A stretch of 9,341 nucleotides of DNA from Clostridia bacterium (GCA_017464225.1 JAFUDW010000010.1:1-9341); one strand, 5' to 3'; positions 1-6,496 are shown, counted from the first letter of the stretch. A program made the numbers and translations. Notes: a model not told the origin generated them from the letters alone.

Positions 1-1
1 T

Positions 2-1141
2 GAAACCCGGATCGACCACCGCAGCTACGAGGCCCAGGGCATTGAGCAAATCCCCACGGTACATGAAGGGCCGCTGGTACAAAAGATGGAGAAACGGGGC
101 ATCCGCACACAGAAAGGCGACCTGAACCGTTGGATCAGGGCCACGAATCGCCTGATTGCCAGCATCAAAAAGAAGCTGAAATCCTTGGTTGAATGGATCG
201 CCGCTGTGAAGGAAGAATTGGCGAAAGCCAAGGAGCCTGATCTTGCCGATCTGCTGATCCAGTATCACGAAATGCGCAACGCCGGGGCCTGGAGCCAGAA
301 AGCCAAGATCGGTAACCTGAAAAAGTTTGTGGATGCCTTCCATTTCCTGAAGGATAACCAGATTTTCACCGTGGAGGAATTGGAGCGACAGACCCACGAA
401 TTATCTGCTTCCGTGGATGATCTTGTGGCCCAATCCAAGGTCAATACAGCCCGGATCAAGCAGCTTGACAGCATGATCACCTTTGCCGAACACATCCGTC
501 GCATTCAGCCCATCATCGACCAGATGAACGCCATTCATTGGAAAGGCAACCGGGAAAAGTTCCGGGCCGCCCATCAGCAGGAAATCGATCTGTACTATAC
601 TTCCCAGCGCATCCTGAAGGAGAAGCACGGCGTGAAGAAGATCGACATTCCCAGTTGGAAAAAAGAACAGGCTGATCTTCGACATAAGGAAGAAGAACAG
701 TCTGCGCAGTATAAGTCCCTACGGGAAAAACTGGATCAGATGCTGAACGTGAAATACTGGGTGGAAACTGCCAAGCATGAGGAGGCAATGAAACAAAAGG
801 TAAAGATTCAAAACCATCCTCCCTGTCCATTTTTTCTGTGCTTACAGCACGCTCATCTGGTAAATGGTGATGTTCTGGAATTCAACGGTGACTTCGCCCA
901 GGTTGGCGGTGGCTTCGGAGCCGAACTGGAAGAGCAGCTCGAAGTTCATATCCATGATGAAGGTATCGGTGGTAGCGAAGCGGAAGGTCTGGAATTCCTG
1001 GGTCAGGGACATTCCTTCGGCAAAGCGGGGGTCCCAGCCGCCCATGGGGTTCAGGAACACGCCGCAGCTTACGTCCTTGTCCGCCTTGGCGGTGATCTCC
1101 ACGATGTAATAGCTGTCGGCAGCCAGGGTCAGGGGATTTGA
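2..1141 (+). CDS. MobA/MobL-type relaxase, C-terminal fragment, chimeric 3' end
   Basis: The frame is open from base 2, so the N-terminal HUH nicking domain lies left of the window. The first visible residues (RIDHRSYEAQGIEQIPTVHE, then MEKRGIRT) match the conserved segment after the catalytic domain in Firmicutes MobA/MobL-type relaxases, which nick oriT and lead plasmid or integrative-element DNA into the recipient. About 240 charged, helical residues follow, as in the family's C-terminal region. Relaxase-like composition stops near base 800 (after KYWVETAKHEEAMKQK). From about 842 the frame only reads the antisense of the neighbouring secreted-protein gene until a chance stop at 1139-1141. 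I therefore see a relaxase truncated near its natural C-terminus, with a meaningless tail of about 100 residues. The in-frame ATG at 86 is not a real start. Family assignment is by recognised motifs; the truncation is inferred from the overlap. Confidence 0.72.
   Translation, partial: ETRIDHRSYEAQGIEQIPTVHEGPLVQKMEKRGIRTQKGDLNRWIRATNRLIASIKKKLKSLVEWIAAVKEELAKAKEPDLADLLIQYHEMRNAGAWSQKAKIGNLKKFVDAFHFLKDNQIFTVEELERQTHELSASVDDLVAQSKVNTARIKQLDSMITFAEHIRRIQPIIDQMNAIHWKGNREKFRAAHQQEIDLYYTSQRILKEKHGVKKIDIPSWKKEQADLRHKEEEQSAQYKSLREKLDQMLNVKYWVETAKHEEAMKQKVKIQNHPPCPFFLCLQHAHLVNGDVLEFNGDFAQVGGGFGAELEEQLEVHIHDEGIGGSEAEGLEFLGQGHSFGKAGVPAAHGVQEHAAAYVLVRLGGDLHDVIAVGSQGQGI
800..841. other. Probable rearrangement boundary between mobile-element DNA and the sugar locus
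   Basis: Relaxase-like coding sequence ends about here, and the stop codon of the oppositely oriented secreted-protein gene is at 842-844. No relaxase stop codon, terminator or spacer separates the two. A short stem, GTGCT-tac-AGCAC (838-850), overlaps the stop codon but has no T-run on the minus strand, so it is not a convincing terminator. No target-site duplication or attachment site can be defined because the other end of the element is outside the window. Confidence 0.45.
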
Positions 1142-2656
1142 GCCAAAGCCACAGATCAGCTTGTTGTGCCAGTCTACGGTGCCGCCATTGTCGATGCGGT
1201 AGAAGAAGCTGCCGTCCTCCGTCCAGATGGTGCCCACGCCGCGCTCGTTATCCTCGTCGGTGCCGTTGAAGGTCTGCCAGGGATAGGCGGGGTTTTCAGC
1301 ATTGGCGGTATTGGGGCCGAAGGGCATGAAGGCTTCGATGGTCTTGATGGTTTCCTTGTCGCCCTCCACCTTGCCGAATTCCACGTTGCTGATGGTGATG
1401 GTGTTGTTGGTCACGCCTTCCGGTGCGTTGCCGATCTGCAGGCGGATCACGGGATCATCCACGTCCGCTTCCGCAGTGAACACGGCGGAAACGACCACAT
1501 CTTCACCCGCCGCGGCGCTCAGGCCGTTGAAGTTGGCCCGGCATTCCCAGCTGCGGGCATCGCTTTCCACCAGACATTCGCCGCTCTGGCCGTTTGCGGC
1601 GTTCACGGTGAAGCTGTAATAATACTTCTGGCCCTTTTCGATGGTCAGGCCGCCCAGACCGATGTTGGCCTTGATGCTCCACACGCCGCCCTCGGCGGGG
1701 TAATTGTCGATGGTCACTTTCGCAGTACCGTCAAAGGTCACAGCTGCATTCGCGCCGTCGCCCGCATCGACCGTCACGCCGCCTGTGGTCAGATCGGCGG
1801 TATAGACGGGCACCTGATGCTCTTCGCCGGAAATCTCATACAGCTCAATCTTGTCGATGGTCACGGTGAAATCTTCGGGAGTGGTATCGGCAGCGTTGTC
1901 CGGGTTGGGAGTGATTTTGCCCAGGTTAAAGAGCAGTTCCGCGCTGCCTTCCCCGGCGGAGGTGAAGTTCAGCTCGATGGGGGCGATATTCTCTTCGATC
2001 CGCGCGTTCCACACAGCGCCGAAGGTTTCCCAGCCCTCCGCATTTTCATCACGGGCGATGAAATGGGCGTAGGTGGGCTTGGTGGATTTGGCCCAAATCT
2101 TGATCTTATAATCAGCGGCCTTCAGGGCGTAGCCGGCCTTGGCCAGCTGCACGTCCCCATCCCCATTGCCGGGGTTGGCGATCTCGATCACGTACGCGCC
2201 GGATTTGAGGGACGCCGCAGCGGAAGCGGCTTCGCCGATCCTGGCTTCCCAGCCGTGATTATCGGTCACCGCGACGGTGCTGAAATCAAAGGCTTTATAC
2301 ACCGTTTCTTCGCTCTTTTTCTTGGTGACGGTCAGGGTGGCATAGGCTTCGGCCACGTTGCCGTCCTTGTCGGTCACTGAATAGATGAGTTCATATTCAC
2401 CCGCGGTTTCCGGGGTGGCTTTGCCGTTGCGGAAGGAAAGCTCCGGCATGGCTTCCACGGTGATCATGTCGGTCAGGTCGCCGTCCTCCGGGTCGGAGGC
2501 GGTGAGGCCCGCCAGGGCGTCAAATTCGGTGCCCGCTTCCACGGTCTGGTCCGCTTCGCCAGTAATGGCGGGGCCATTATCGGCAAGAGCAGCGGGGGCA
2601 AAGCAGCTAAGCGTCAGAATCAGCGCCAGCATGAGCGCGATGATAGATTTCTTCAT
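842..2656 (-). CDS. Secreted protein with an Ig-like and three carbohydrate-binding-like domains
   Basis: This 604-residue protein starts at an ATG preceded by GGGGAGG at 8-nt spacing. Residues 1-25 are a Sec signal peptide (MKKS, hydrophobic core, cleavage after ALA). Cys18 is not in a good lipobox, so secretion rather than lipidation is likely. Residues 28-112 look like a bacterial surface Ig-like (DUF5011-type) domain: VEAGTEFD, ASDPEDGDLTD, then AGEYELIYSVTDKDGNVAEA. Three domains of about 150-160 residues follow (about 120-277, 283-429 and 440-602). Each is beta-rich and ends in a similar strand (IDKIELYEI, ISNVEFGKV, FQNITIYQM), resembling CBM4/9-type jelly rolls. No glycoside hydrolase catalytic domain is visible, so the role is probably glycan binding at the cell surface or in the medium. 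It starts 15 bp after the solute-binding-protein remnant and belongs to the same operon under the LacI-family control region. It is the only intact gene of that operon here. The ligand is unknown. Confidence 0.83.
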   Translation of the reverse strand: MKKSIIALMLALILTLSCFAPAALADNGPAITGEADQTVEAGTEFDALAGLTASDPEDGDLTDMITVEAMPELSFRNGKATPETAGEYELIYSVTDKDGNVAEAYATLTVTKKKSEETVYKAFDFSTVAVTDNHGWEARIGEAASAAASLKSGAYVIEIANPGNGDGDVQLAKAGYALKAADYKIKIWAKSTKPTYAHFIARDENAEGWETFGAVWNARIEENIAPIELNFTSAGEGSAELLFNLGKITPNPDNAADTTPEDFTVTIDKIELYEISGEEHQVPVYTADLTTGGVTVDAGDGANAAVTFDGTAKVTIDNYPAEGGVWSIKANIGLGGLTIEKGQKYYYSFTVNAANGQSGECLVESDARSWECRANFNGLSAAAGEDVVVSAVFTAEADVDDPVIRLQIGNAPEGVTNNTITISNVEFGKVEGDKETIKTIEAFMPFGPNTANAENPAYPWQTFNGTDEDNERGVGTIWTEDGSFFYRIDNGGTVDWHNKLICGFGSNPLTLAADSYYIVEITAKADKDVSCGVFLNPMGGWDPRFAEGMSLTQEFQTFRFATTDTFIMDMNFELLFQFGSEATANLGEVTVEFQNITIYQMSVL

Positions 2657-2671
2657 GTTCGTTTCCTCCCC

Positions 2672-2821
2672 TTATTGCGCGATATAGCGGTCATAGGCGT
2701 CCTGATAGACCTTCTGGATGCCCGCCAGGTTCACTTTGCCGTTCAGATCGTTCTGGAAGCTCTGCCAGGCCGCGTCGGATACGCCGCCCTTCATGAGCCA
2801 GGTGATCAGGTTGGTGCGGAT
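2672..2821 (-). pseudogene. Extracellular sugar solute-binding protein, C-terminal remnant
   Basis: Read on the minus strand, the last 49 or so codons begin IRTNLITWLMKGG and end in IQKVYQDAYDRYIAQ with a TAA stop. This is the usual C-terminal end of large extracellular solute-binding proteins of the LplA type (family 1), where a segment like 'IRTxxxxxxxxFI.G' is followed by 'xxxxxYQxAYDRY'. Members usually run to about 500 residues, so about nine tenths of the gene, including signal peptide and start, is missing. Upstream the frame runs into permease coding sequence in a different frame, so an open frame starting at an ATG near 2923 is an artefact of the junction. No functional product is expected. 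The fragment marks the order permease, (second permease), binding protein, secreted CBM protein in the ancestral operon. Confidence 0.72.
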
Positions 2822-3225
2822 ATGGTCTGGAACACCTTGCCCGCTTTCTTGTGTTTCATGGCGTTCAGAGCCAGGGACACGATGATGGGCAGCGGGAAGC
2901 CGATGATGAAGCCGATGATACACAACAGGAACGTGTTTTTCATCAGGGGCCAGAACTGCACGTCGTTGAAGAACCGGGTGAAGTTCTCAAAGCCCACCCA
3001 AATCGTTTCGCTGGACAGGATCTTGTCGCCGGGCATGAAATCCTGGAACGCGATCAGTACACCATAGATGGGCAGGTAGTTGAACAGGAACACCACCAGC
3101 ACCGCCGGCAGGATCATGGCCAGATAGGGGGAGTTCTCCCGGAAATCCCGCAGCCGCTTTTTCAGGCTCGGTTTTTCCTTCTTTTGCCGCACGCCCGCGG
3201 CAGGCAGTCGTTTTGCGCCTTGCAT
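2806..3225 (-). pseudogene. LplB-type sugar ABC transporter permease, N-terminal remnant
   Basis: The 139-codon frame starts at an ATG (3223-3225) with a strong GAGGAGGA site a few bases upstream. After a basic N-terminus (residues 1-33) come TM1 (about 34-58, through LFNYLPIYGVLIAFQDF), a periplasmic-side loop containing GFENFTRFF, and TM2 (about 95-120). It reaches NAMKHKKAGKVFQTIS, which matches LplB/YtcP-type permeases, then ends abruptly with three unrelated residues and a TGA. Family permeases are about 300 residues long, so the remaining TMs and the EAA loop that docks the ATPase are lost and the product cannot form a transporter. Promoter, RBS and 5' end look intact, suggesting a recent deletion. 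It shares the control region with the divergent LacI-family gene. Confidence 0.78.
2815..2825. other. Deletion junction fusing permease and binding-protein genes
   Basis: On the minus strand the permease frame is recognisable up to its QTIS codons (ending at 2818). The binding-protein frame is recognisable from its IRTNL codons (starting at 2821), with H before it at 2822-2824. The two homologies meet within a few bases and in different frames. This is what a single deletion at a short shared sequence (around ATATCC) would leave. From typical family lengths the missing DNA would be roughly 3 kb: the rest of this permease, a second permease and most of the binding protein. An assembly collapse could give the same picture. 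Confidence 0.65.
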
Positions 3226-3330
3226 GATTGTCCTCCTCGCTTACAGCGTTTCATGGATGCAGAATGTGAAACCGTTGGATGGGTATGACCGGCGATTGCC
3301 TCCCTTCCGCATTACGGGCAGCTTCCTTTG

Positions 3331-3382
3331 GGTTTACAGGAATCGCTGTCGGGTTTTACAGGTTCTTTCGTCGCGCTGTCGG
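3331..3382. repeat. Two-copy direct repeat in the leader of the sugar operon
   Basis: TTTACAGG occurs at 3333-3340 and 3355-3362, and CGCTGTCGG at 3344-3352 and 3374-3382, giving two imperfect units with different internal spacing. They lie in the predicted 5' leader of about 185 nt of the minus-strand operon. Each unit contains the TTTACA half-site also found in the two operators, so they may be auxiliary regulator sites. The rest of 3240-3410 shows no gene that I can support. Confidence 0.5.
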
Positions 3383-3416
3383 ATTGGTTTTTTGGGTATA
3401 CGTGTTTTTCATTTGC

Positions 3417-3445
3417 ATTTTACATTATGTTTTACATTTTGTCAA
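3417..3445 (-). promoter_or_regulatory. Sigma-A-type promoter of the minus-strand sugar operon
   Basis: On the minus strand there is a perfect -35 TTGACA (3445-3440), a 17-bp spacer and a -10 TAAAAT (3422-3417, five of six). Transcription would start near 3410, leaving a leader of about 185 nt before the permease ATG at 3225. The -35 lies inside an inverted repeat (3431-3453), so a bound repressor would block it. Confidence 0.68.
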
Positions 3446-3453
3446 TATGTAAA
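3431..3453. promoter_or_regulatory. Operator-like inverted repeat over the operon promoter
   Basis: TTTACAT (3431-3437) and ATGTAAA (3447-3453) form a perfect 7-bp inverted repeat with a 9-bp spacer. It covers the -35 of the minus-strand promoter. It uses the same TTTACA/TGTAAA half-site as the palindrome at 3535-3551, consistent with one dimeric regulator, presumably the adjacent LacI-family protein. Confidence 0.55.
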
Positions 3454-3534
3454 TTTTATTTTTGTGCAATTTGTTTGATATTTTCTTAATTTCCACATTT
3501 TACACGGTGCAAAGGTCGTGATTTATTCTTTGAA

Positions 3535-3551
3535 GTTTACATTTTGTAAAC
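3535..3551. promoter_or_regulatory. Operator-like palindrome abutting the regulator promoter
   Basis: GTTTACATTTTGTAAAC is a perfect 6-bp inverted repeat around a 5-bp AT spacer. It ends one base before the -35 of the regulator's promoter, a position suited to autoregulation. Its centre is AT-rich and lacks the CpG common in operators of classical LacI/GalR proteins. Confidence 0.6.
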
Positions 3552-3580
3552 TTGATCATCTGCTTTTTTTCTGATATAAT
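3552..3580 (+). promoter_or_regulatory. Promoter of the LacI-family regulator gene
   Basis: TTGATC (3552-3557), a 17-bp spacer and a perfect TATAAT (3575-3580) place transcription start near 3587, about 28 bases before the chosen start codon. This also argues against an upstream ATG at 3552, which lies inside the promoter. Confidence 0.72.
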
Positions 3581-3614
3581 GCAAACGAAAAAGCAACAGA
3601 AAGGCGGATGCGCC

Positions 3615-4652
3615 ATGCCCGGCAAACGAGTCACCATGCAGGATATTGCCGATGCCTGCGGCCTGTCCCGAAACACGGTATCCAAGGCGTTCAACGGGCG
3701 GGGTGCGGTACCCGCCGCCACGAGGGCGCTGATCCTCAAAAAAGCGGAGGAACTGGGCTACGGCTTTCCCTCCGCTGAAAAAGCGCCCCGTTCCCAGGGC
3801 GAAGAAAAAACCATCGCGCTGCTCACCTGCAATCTGCCGGTGGACTATCATTTCGGCACGTATTTTACCACGGCCTTCACCGATCAGATCAGCCGGTCCG
3901 GCTACACGCTGAAGCTGTTTGAAATTTCCCGGGAGGAGCTGCGGCAGAAGAAGCTGCCGCCCCAGCTGATCCCCGGCCAGATCGCCGGGATGGTGGGCAT
4001 TGAAATGTTCGACGCGGATTACCTGGATATGCTCTGCGGTCTGAAAATCCCCACCATCATGATCGACAGTCCCATTGAAACCTCACAGAAATTGATGGCT
4101 TGTGATTTTGTAACGATGGAGAACGCCAACGCCATCGTGTCTCTGACCCAGGGATTGGCATCTGCCGGGGCAAAGTCCATTGGCTTTGTAGGCGACAAAA
4201 ATCATTGCGGCAGCTTTAACGAACGGTGGGGCGGGTTTGTTTTGGGCCTCACGCAGGCGGGACTGCCCGTTCAGGAGGAAATCTGCATATTGGCAGAGGA
4301 CAAATCCCCCTACAACGATCCAGATTGGCTGATCAGGCAATTGAACGCCATGCCCTTCCTGCCGGACGCCTTCGTCTGTGCCAATGATTATCTGGCCATC
4401 CACCTGATGAGCGCACTAAAAAAGAAAGGCCTGTCCATTCCCAGGGATATCATGGTCACCGGCTTTGACGGCACCTCACAATCCGCTTTGGTGGACCCGG
4501 CCCTGACCACCGTGCAAATTCCCAGCCTGGAAATCGGCCGGATGGCAGCGGATATTCTGCTGGCCCGCATCCGCAATCCTGAAATGCCCTATCATTGGAC
4601 CCACGTAAAAACAACCCCTGTCTGGCGGGAAAGCACACGAGGGCAAGGCTGA
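3615..4652 (+). CDS. LacI-family transcriptional regulator
   Basis: This 345-residue regulator very likely controls the divergent sugar operon. I chose the ATG at 3615 because AAGGCGG lies 7 nt upstream and the protein then begins MPGKRVTMQDIADACGLS, the normal start of the family; an in-frame ATG at 3552 falls in the promoter. Residues 7-26 form the helix-turn-helix (MQDIADACGLSRNTVSKAFNG), followed by the third-helix region TRALILKKAEELGYGF. A periplasmic-binding-protein-like sugar-sensing domain spans about 66-337, with ETSQKLMACDFVTMEN, a SIGFVGDK strand, PDAFVCANDYLAIHLMSAL and DIMVTGFDGTSQSALVDPALTTVQIP all typical of LacI/GalR members. The linker (FPSAEKAPRSQGEEK) lacks the usual 'PNxxARxL' hinge whose leucine wedges into a central CpG. 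This agrees with the AT-centred palindromes nearby. The effector sugar cannot be read from the sequence. Confidence 0.9.
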   Translation: MPGKRVTMQDIADACGLSRNTVSKAFNGRGAVPAATRALILKKAEELGYGFPSAEKAPRSQGEEKTIALLTCNLPVDYHFGTYFTTAFTDQISRSGYTLKLFEISREELRQKKLPPQLIPGQIAGMVGIEMFDADYLDMLCGLKIPTIMIDSPIETSQKLMACDFVTMENANAIVSLTQGLASAGAKSIGFVGDKNHCGSFNERWGGFVLGLTQAGLPVQEEICILAEDKSPYNDPDWLIRQLNAMPFLPDAFVCANDYLAIHLMSALKKKGLSIPRDIMVTGFDGTSQSALVDPALTTVQIPSLEIGRMAADILLARIRNPEMPYHWTHVKTTPVWRESTRGQG

Positions 4653-4689
4653 TTCTCACTATAAAATAGTATCCTATTCCCGAATCTTG

Positions 4690-4739
4690 AAAAAAGAAAA
4701 CAGCAAAGAGCCAATCTCTTCATTATGGCTCTATGCTGT
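4690..4739 (-). terminator. Intrinsic terminator reading leftward (minus strand)
   Basis: ACAGCA (4700-4705) pairs with TGCTGT (4734-4739) and AGAGCCA (4707-4713) with TGGCTCT (4726-4732). This makes a 13-bp stem with one A-A mismatch and a 12-nt loop. On the minus strand the stem is followed at once by TTTTCTTTTTT (complement of 4690-4700), a textbook terminator. On the plus strand the stem is followed by CGGTATCTCTTTT, much weaker, though it may still help end the regulator transcript. No minus-strand gene is visible upstream of it (4740-4900), so its purpose is unclear. The small palindrome ACTAT-AAA-ATAGT (4658-4670) just after the regulator stop is also present. Confidence 0.62.
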
Positions 4740-4804
4740 CGGTATCTCTTTTGTATTTATTCTTGATAAAGTCTTAAATTACCCTTGACAATCTCTGTCT
4801 TAAA

Positions 4805-4818
4805 TGTAAAACTTTACA
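4805..4818. promoter_or_regulatory. Inverted repeat upstream of the motor operon
   Basis: TGTAAA (4805-4810) and TTTACA (4813-4818) form an inverted repeat with a 2-bp centre. It sits 20 bp upstream of the motor operon's likely -35 and overlaps the weak -10 of an alternative promoter (TTGACA at 4785-4790). It has the outline of a LacI/CcpA-type operator with AC in place of the central CG. The surrounding AT-rich DNA makes chance occurrence possible. Confidence 0.35.
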
Positions 4819-4838
4819 ATATATTATTAACAATTACG

Positions 4839-4867
4839 TTGCATTTTGGCACAGCTTCCGTTACAAT
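4839..4867 (+). promoter_or_regulatory. Likely promoter of the motor operon
   Basis: TTGCAT (4839-4844), a 17-bp spacer and TACAAT (4862-4867, five of six) predict a start near 4874, about 30 bases before the first gene. A second candidate starts with a perfect TTGACA at 4785-4790 but has only a poor -10 (TAAAAC, 16-bp spacer). The interval 4653-4838 is AT-rich and holds no gene that I can support. Confidence 0.5.
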
Positions 4868-4902
4868 AGAAAATGTGAACGTATATTGAAGGAGGAGTGG
4901 CT

Positions 4903-6495
4903 GTGGTTGATATCCTGAAAAGCCTGGCGGGCAACCTGGCGGACGTGCTGGTATACGGCGCCATCGCTGTGATCACCGTGGTCGGCTTCGTGAAGTGCAT
5001 ATTTCCCAGCCGGAGCTGTGCGAGGCTCCTGCGCCGCGCCGTGCGCAGGCTGGAGGTCATGACCCTTCGGGACGGCAGCACCCCGGTGTGGCAGGATCCG
5101 CTTTTCCTGGGCAAATCCATGCAGACGGCCTGGCGGCGTTTCCTGGTGAACGCCGAGCAGCTGGACAGCCGGGGCATTAACTGCGATGTGGAGGATTATA
5201 TCAACGACGATACCGTGATTTACGCCCACAGCCATACCCAATTGGGCGACGTGATCCCCGGCATCCTGACATCGCTGGGCATCCTGGGCACCTTTATCGG
5301 CCTGGTGCGCGGCCTGGGCGCGCTGAATCTGTCCAGCGCCGAGGATACCATGCGCGGCATATCCGATATGATCAGCGGCATGAACTTCGCCTTTGGCACC
5401 TCCATCGCCGGCTGCGCCTGCTCGCTTTTGTTCAATATCCTGAACCGCGCGGGCATCGGCTCGGCCCAGCGGGCTATCGACGCCTTTTATGAGGCTTTTA
5501 CCGAGTTTGTCATGCAGCGCCCCCTCAGCGATAACGTGCAGGCCATTTGCCAGCAGGAGGATCAGGCGGCCTTCCTGCGCCACGCCGTGGGCGAAATCAA
5601 CAAGAGCATCACCGAGGGCGTGCAGAGCGCCGTCCACGCGGGCATGGCGCCCATAACGCAGAGCGTCAGCCGCTTCATCGCCGCCGAAACTCAGGCGCAG
5701 CTGGAAGGGCTGGATCACATTGTGGACAGCTTTGTGGAGCGCATGAACGGCGCCCTGAACGGGCAGCTGCTCCGATTGGGGCAGACGCTGTCCGGCATCA
5801 ACCAGGCCCAACAGATGGACAGAGACGCACTGAACAATTCCATGGACGCCGCCATGCACATCCTGGGCGGCATGCAGGAAATGACCGGCTTGATGCAGAA
5901 CATCAGCGCGCGCTTTGAGCAGTACGCCGGCGAGCTTTCCATGGCCCAGCAGGATCAGCAGGCGTTTGCCGGACAGACCGCCGGGCTGATCTCCTCCATG
6001 CACAGCGCCGCGCAGGAGCAGATGGATTATATCAACGCCCTGCGGGCCGCCCATGACGATCTGCAGGCCGGCATGCAGGAGTACGCCAATTGGTCGGGCC
6101 GGGTGCTGGAGGCCGTGCATCAGCAGTCCCAGGATACGGGGCTGGCGGCGCAAAACGTCAGCGACGCCATGCGCGACAGCAGCCGTGTCCTCAGCGAAAG
6201 CTATTCCACCTTTGTGGAAAGCGTAAGCAACGGTCTGGGCCGCACCATGGGACTCTTTGAAAAGAACATGCATGGCGTGGTTTCGCTGCTGGACGACAAG
6301 CTTGCCAGCATTGAAAAGACCGCCAAGGCCGCGCAGAACAGCTACAATATGAAAAATGAGCAGCTCAGCGAGGGGACCGACGGTCTGCTGCAGGCGCTGT
6401 CGCGGCTGCAGCGCGCGCTCAATGATATGACCCGCTGCGTCAGCGACGCGGCGGAGACCGTAAACGCGGACCGGGACGCGGCGGAAGGAGCCTGA
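4903..6495 (+). CDS. ZorA-like MotA/TolQ/ExbB-family motor stator protein with long tail
   Basis: This 530-residue protein is the ion-channel ring subunit of a MotAB/ExbBD/ZorAB-type motor. GTG at 4903 is preferred over GTG at 4897 because AAGGAGG (4889-4895) then has a 7-nt spacing rather than 1 nt. TM1 is about residues 12-32. TM2 is about 115-137 and carries the signature LGDVIPGILTSLGILGTFIG. TM3 is about 161-181 (NFAFGTSIAGCACSLLFN). Thr130 and Thr166 sit where family members place pore threonines. The arrangement of one TM, a cytoplasmic stretch of about 80 residues and two channel helices is like ExbB/TolQ. Unlike those, about 345 soluble, alpha-helical, Gln/Ala-rich residues follow TM3, recalling the long intracellular tail of ZorA, which in Zorya is thought to relay phage sensing. 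It is followed one base later by the ZorB-like gene. Family membership is strong; a defence role is inference only. Confidence 0.83.
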   Translation: MVDILKSLAGNLADVLVYGAIAVITVVGFVKCIFPSRSCARLLRRAVRRLEVMTLRDGSTPVWQDPLFLGKSMQTAWRRFLVNAEQLDSRGINCDVEDYINDDTVIYAHSHTQLGDVIPGILTSLGILGTFIGLVRGLGALNLSSAEDTMRGISDMISGMNFAFGTSIAGCACSLLFNILNRAGIGSAQRAIDAFYEAFTEFVMQRPLSDNVQAICQQEDQAAFLRHAVGEINKSITEGVQSAVHAGMAPITQSVSRFIAAETQAQLEGLDHIVDSFVERMNGALNGQLLRLGQTLSGINQAQQMDRDALNNSMDAAMHILGGMQEMTGLMQNISARFEQYAGELSMAQQDQQAFAGQTAGLISSMHSAAQEQMDYINALRAAHDDLQAGMQEYANWSGRVLEAVHQQSQDTGLAAQNVSDAMRDSSRVLSESYSTFVESVSNGLGRTMGLFEKNMHGVVSLLDDKLASIEKTAKAAQNSYNMKNEQLSEGTDGLLQALSRLQRALNDMTRCVSDAAETVNADRDAAEGA

Positions 6496-6496
6496 A

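Noticed and set aside
1166..2380. A 404-codon plus-strand open frame
   Set aside because: It is antisense to the secreted protein gene, which has a signal peptide, RBS and domain structure; the frame's composition is that of a GC-rich shadow.
3331..3382. CRISPR or tandem repeat array
   Set aside because: Only two imperfect units with unequal spacing; no array and no cas genes.
3224..3478. An 84-codon plus-strand frame in the control region
   Set aside because: It overlaps the operon promoter and operator, has no good RBS and no recognisable features.
3552..3614. Upstream in-frame ATG giving 21 extra residues on the LacI-family protein
   Set aside because: It lies in the -35 element, and the ATG at 3615 has its own RBS and gives the canonical family N-terminus.
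4640..4900. Insertion sequence remnant in the AT-rich gap
   Set aside because: The hairpin at 4700-4739 could be a transposon end or transposase terminator, but no transposase fragment, paired end or target duplication is visible.
4861..6273. A 470-codon minus-strand open frame
   Set aside because: It is fully antisense to the ZorA-like gene, has His/Gly/Ala-rich shadow composition and no RBS or recognisable domain.
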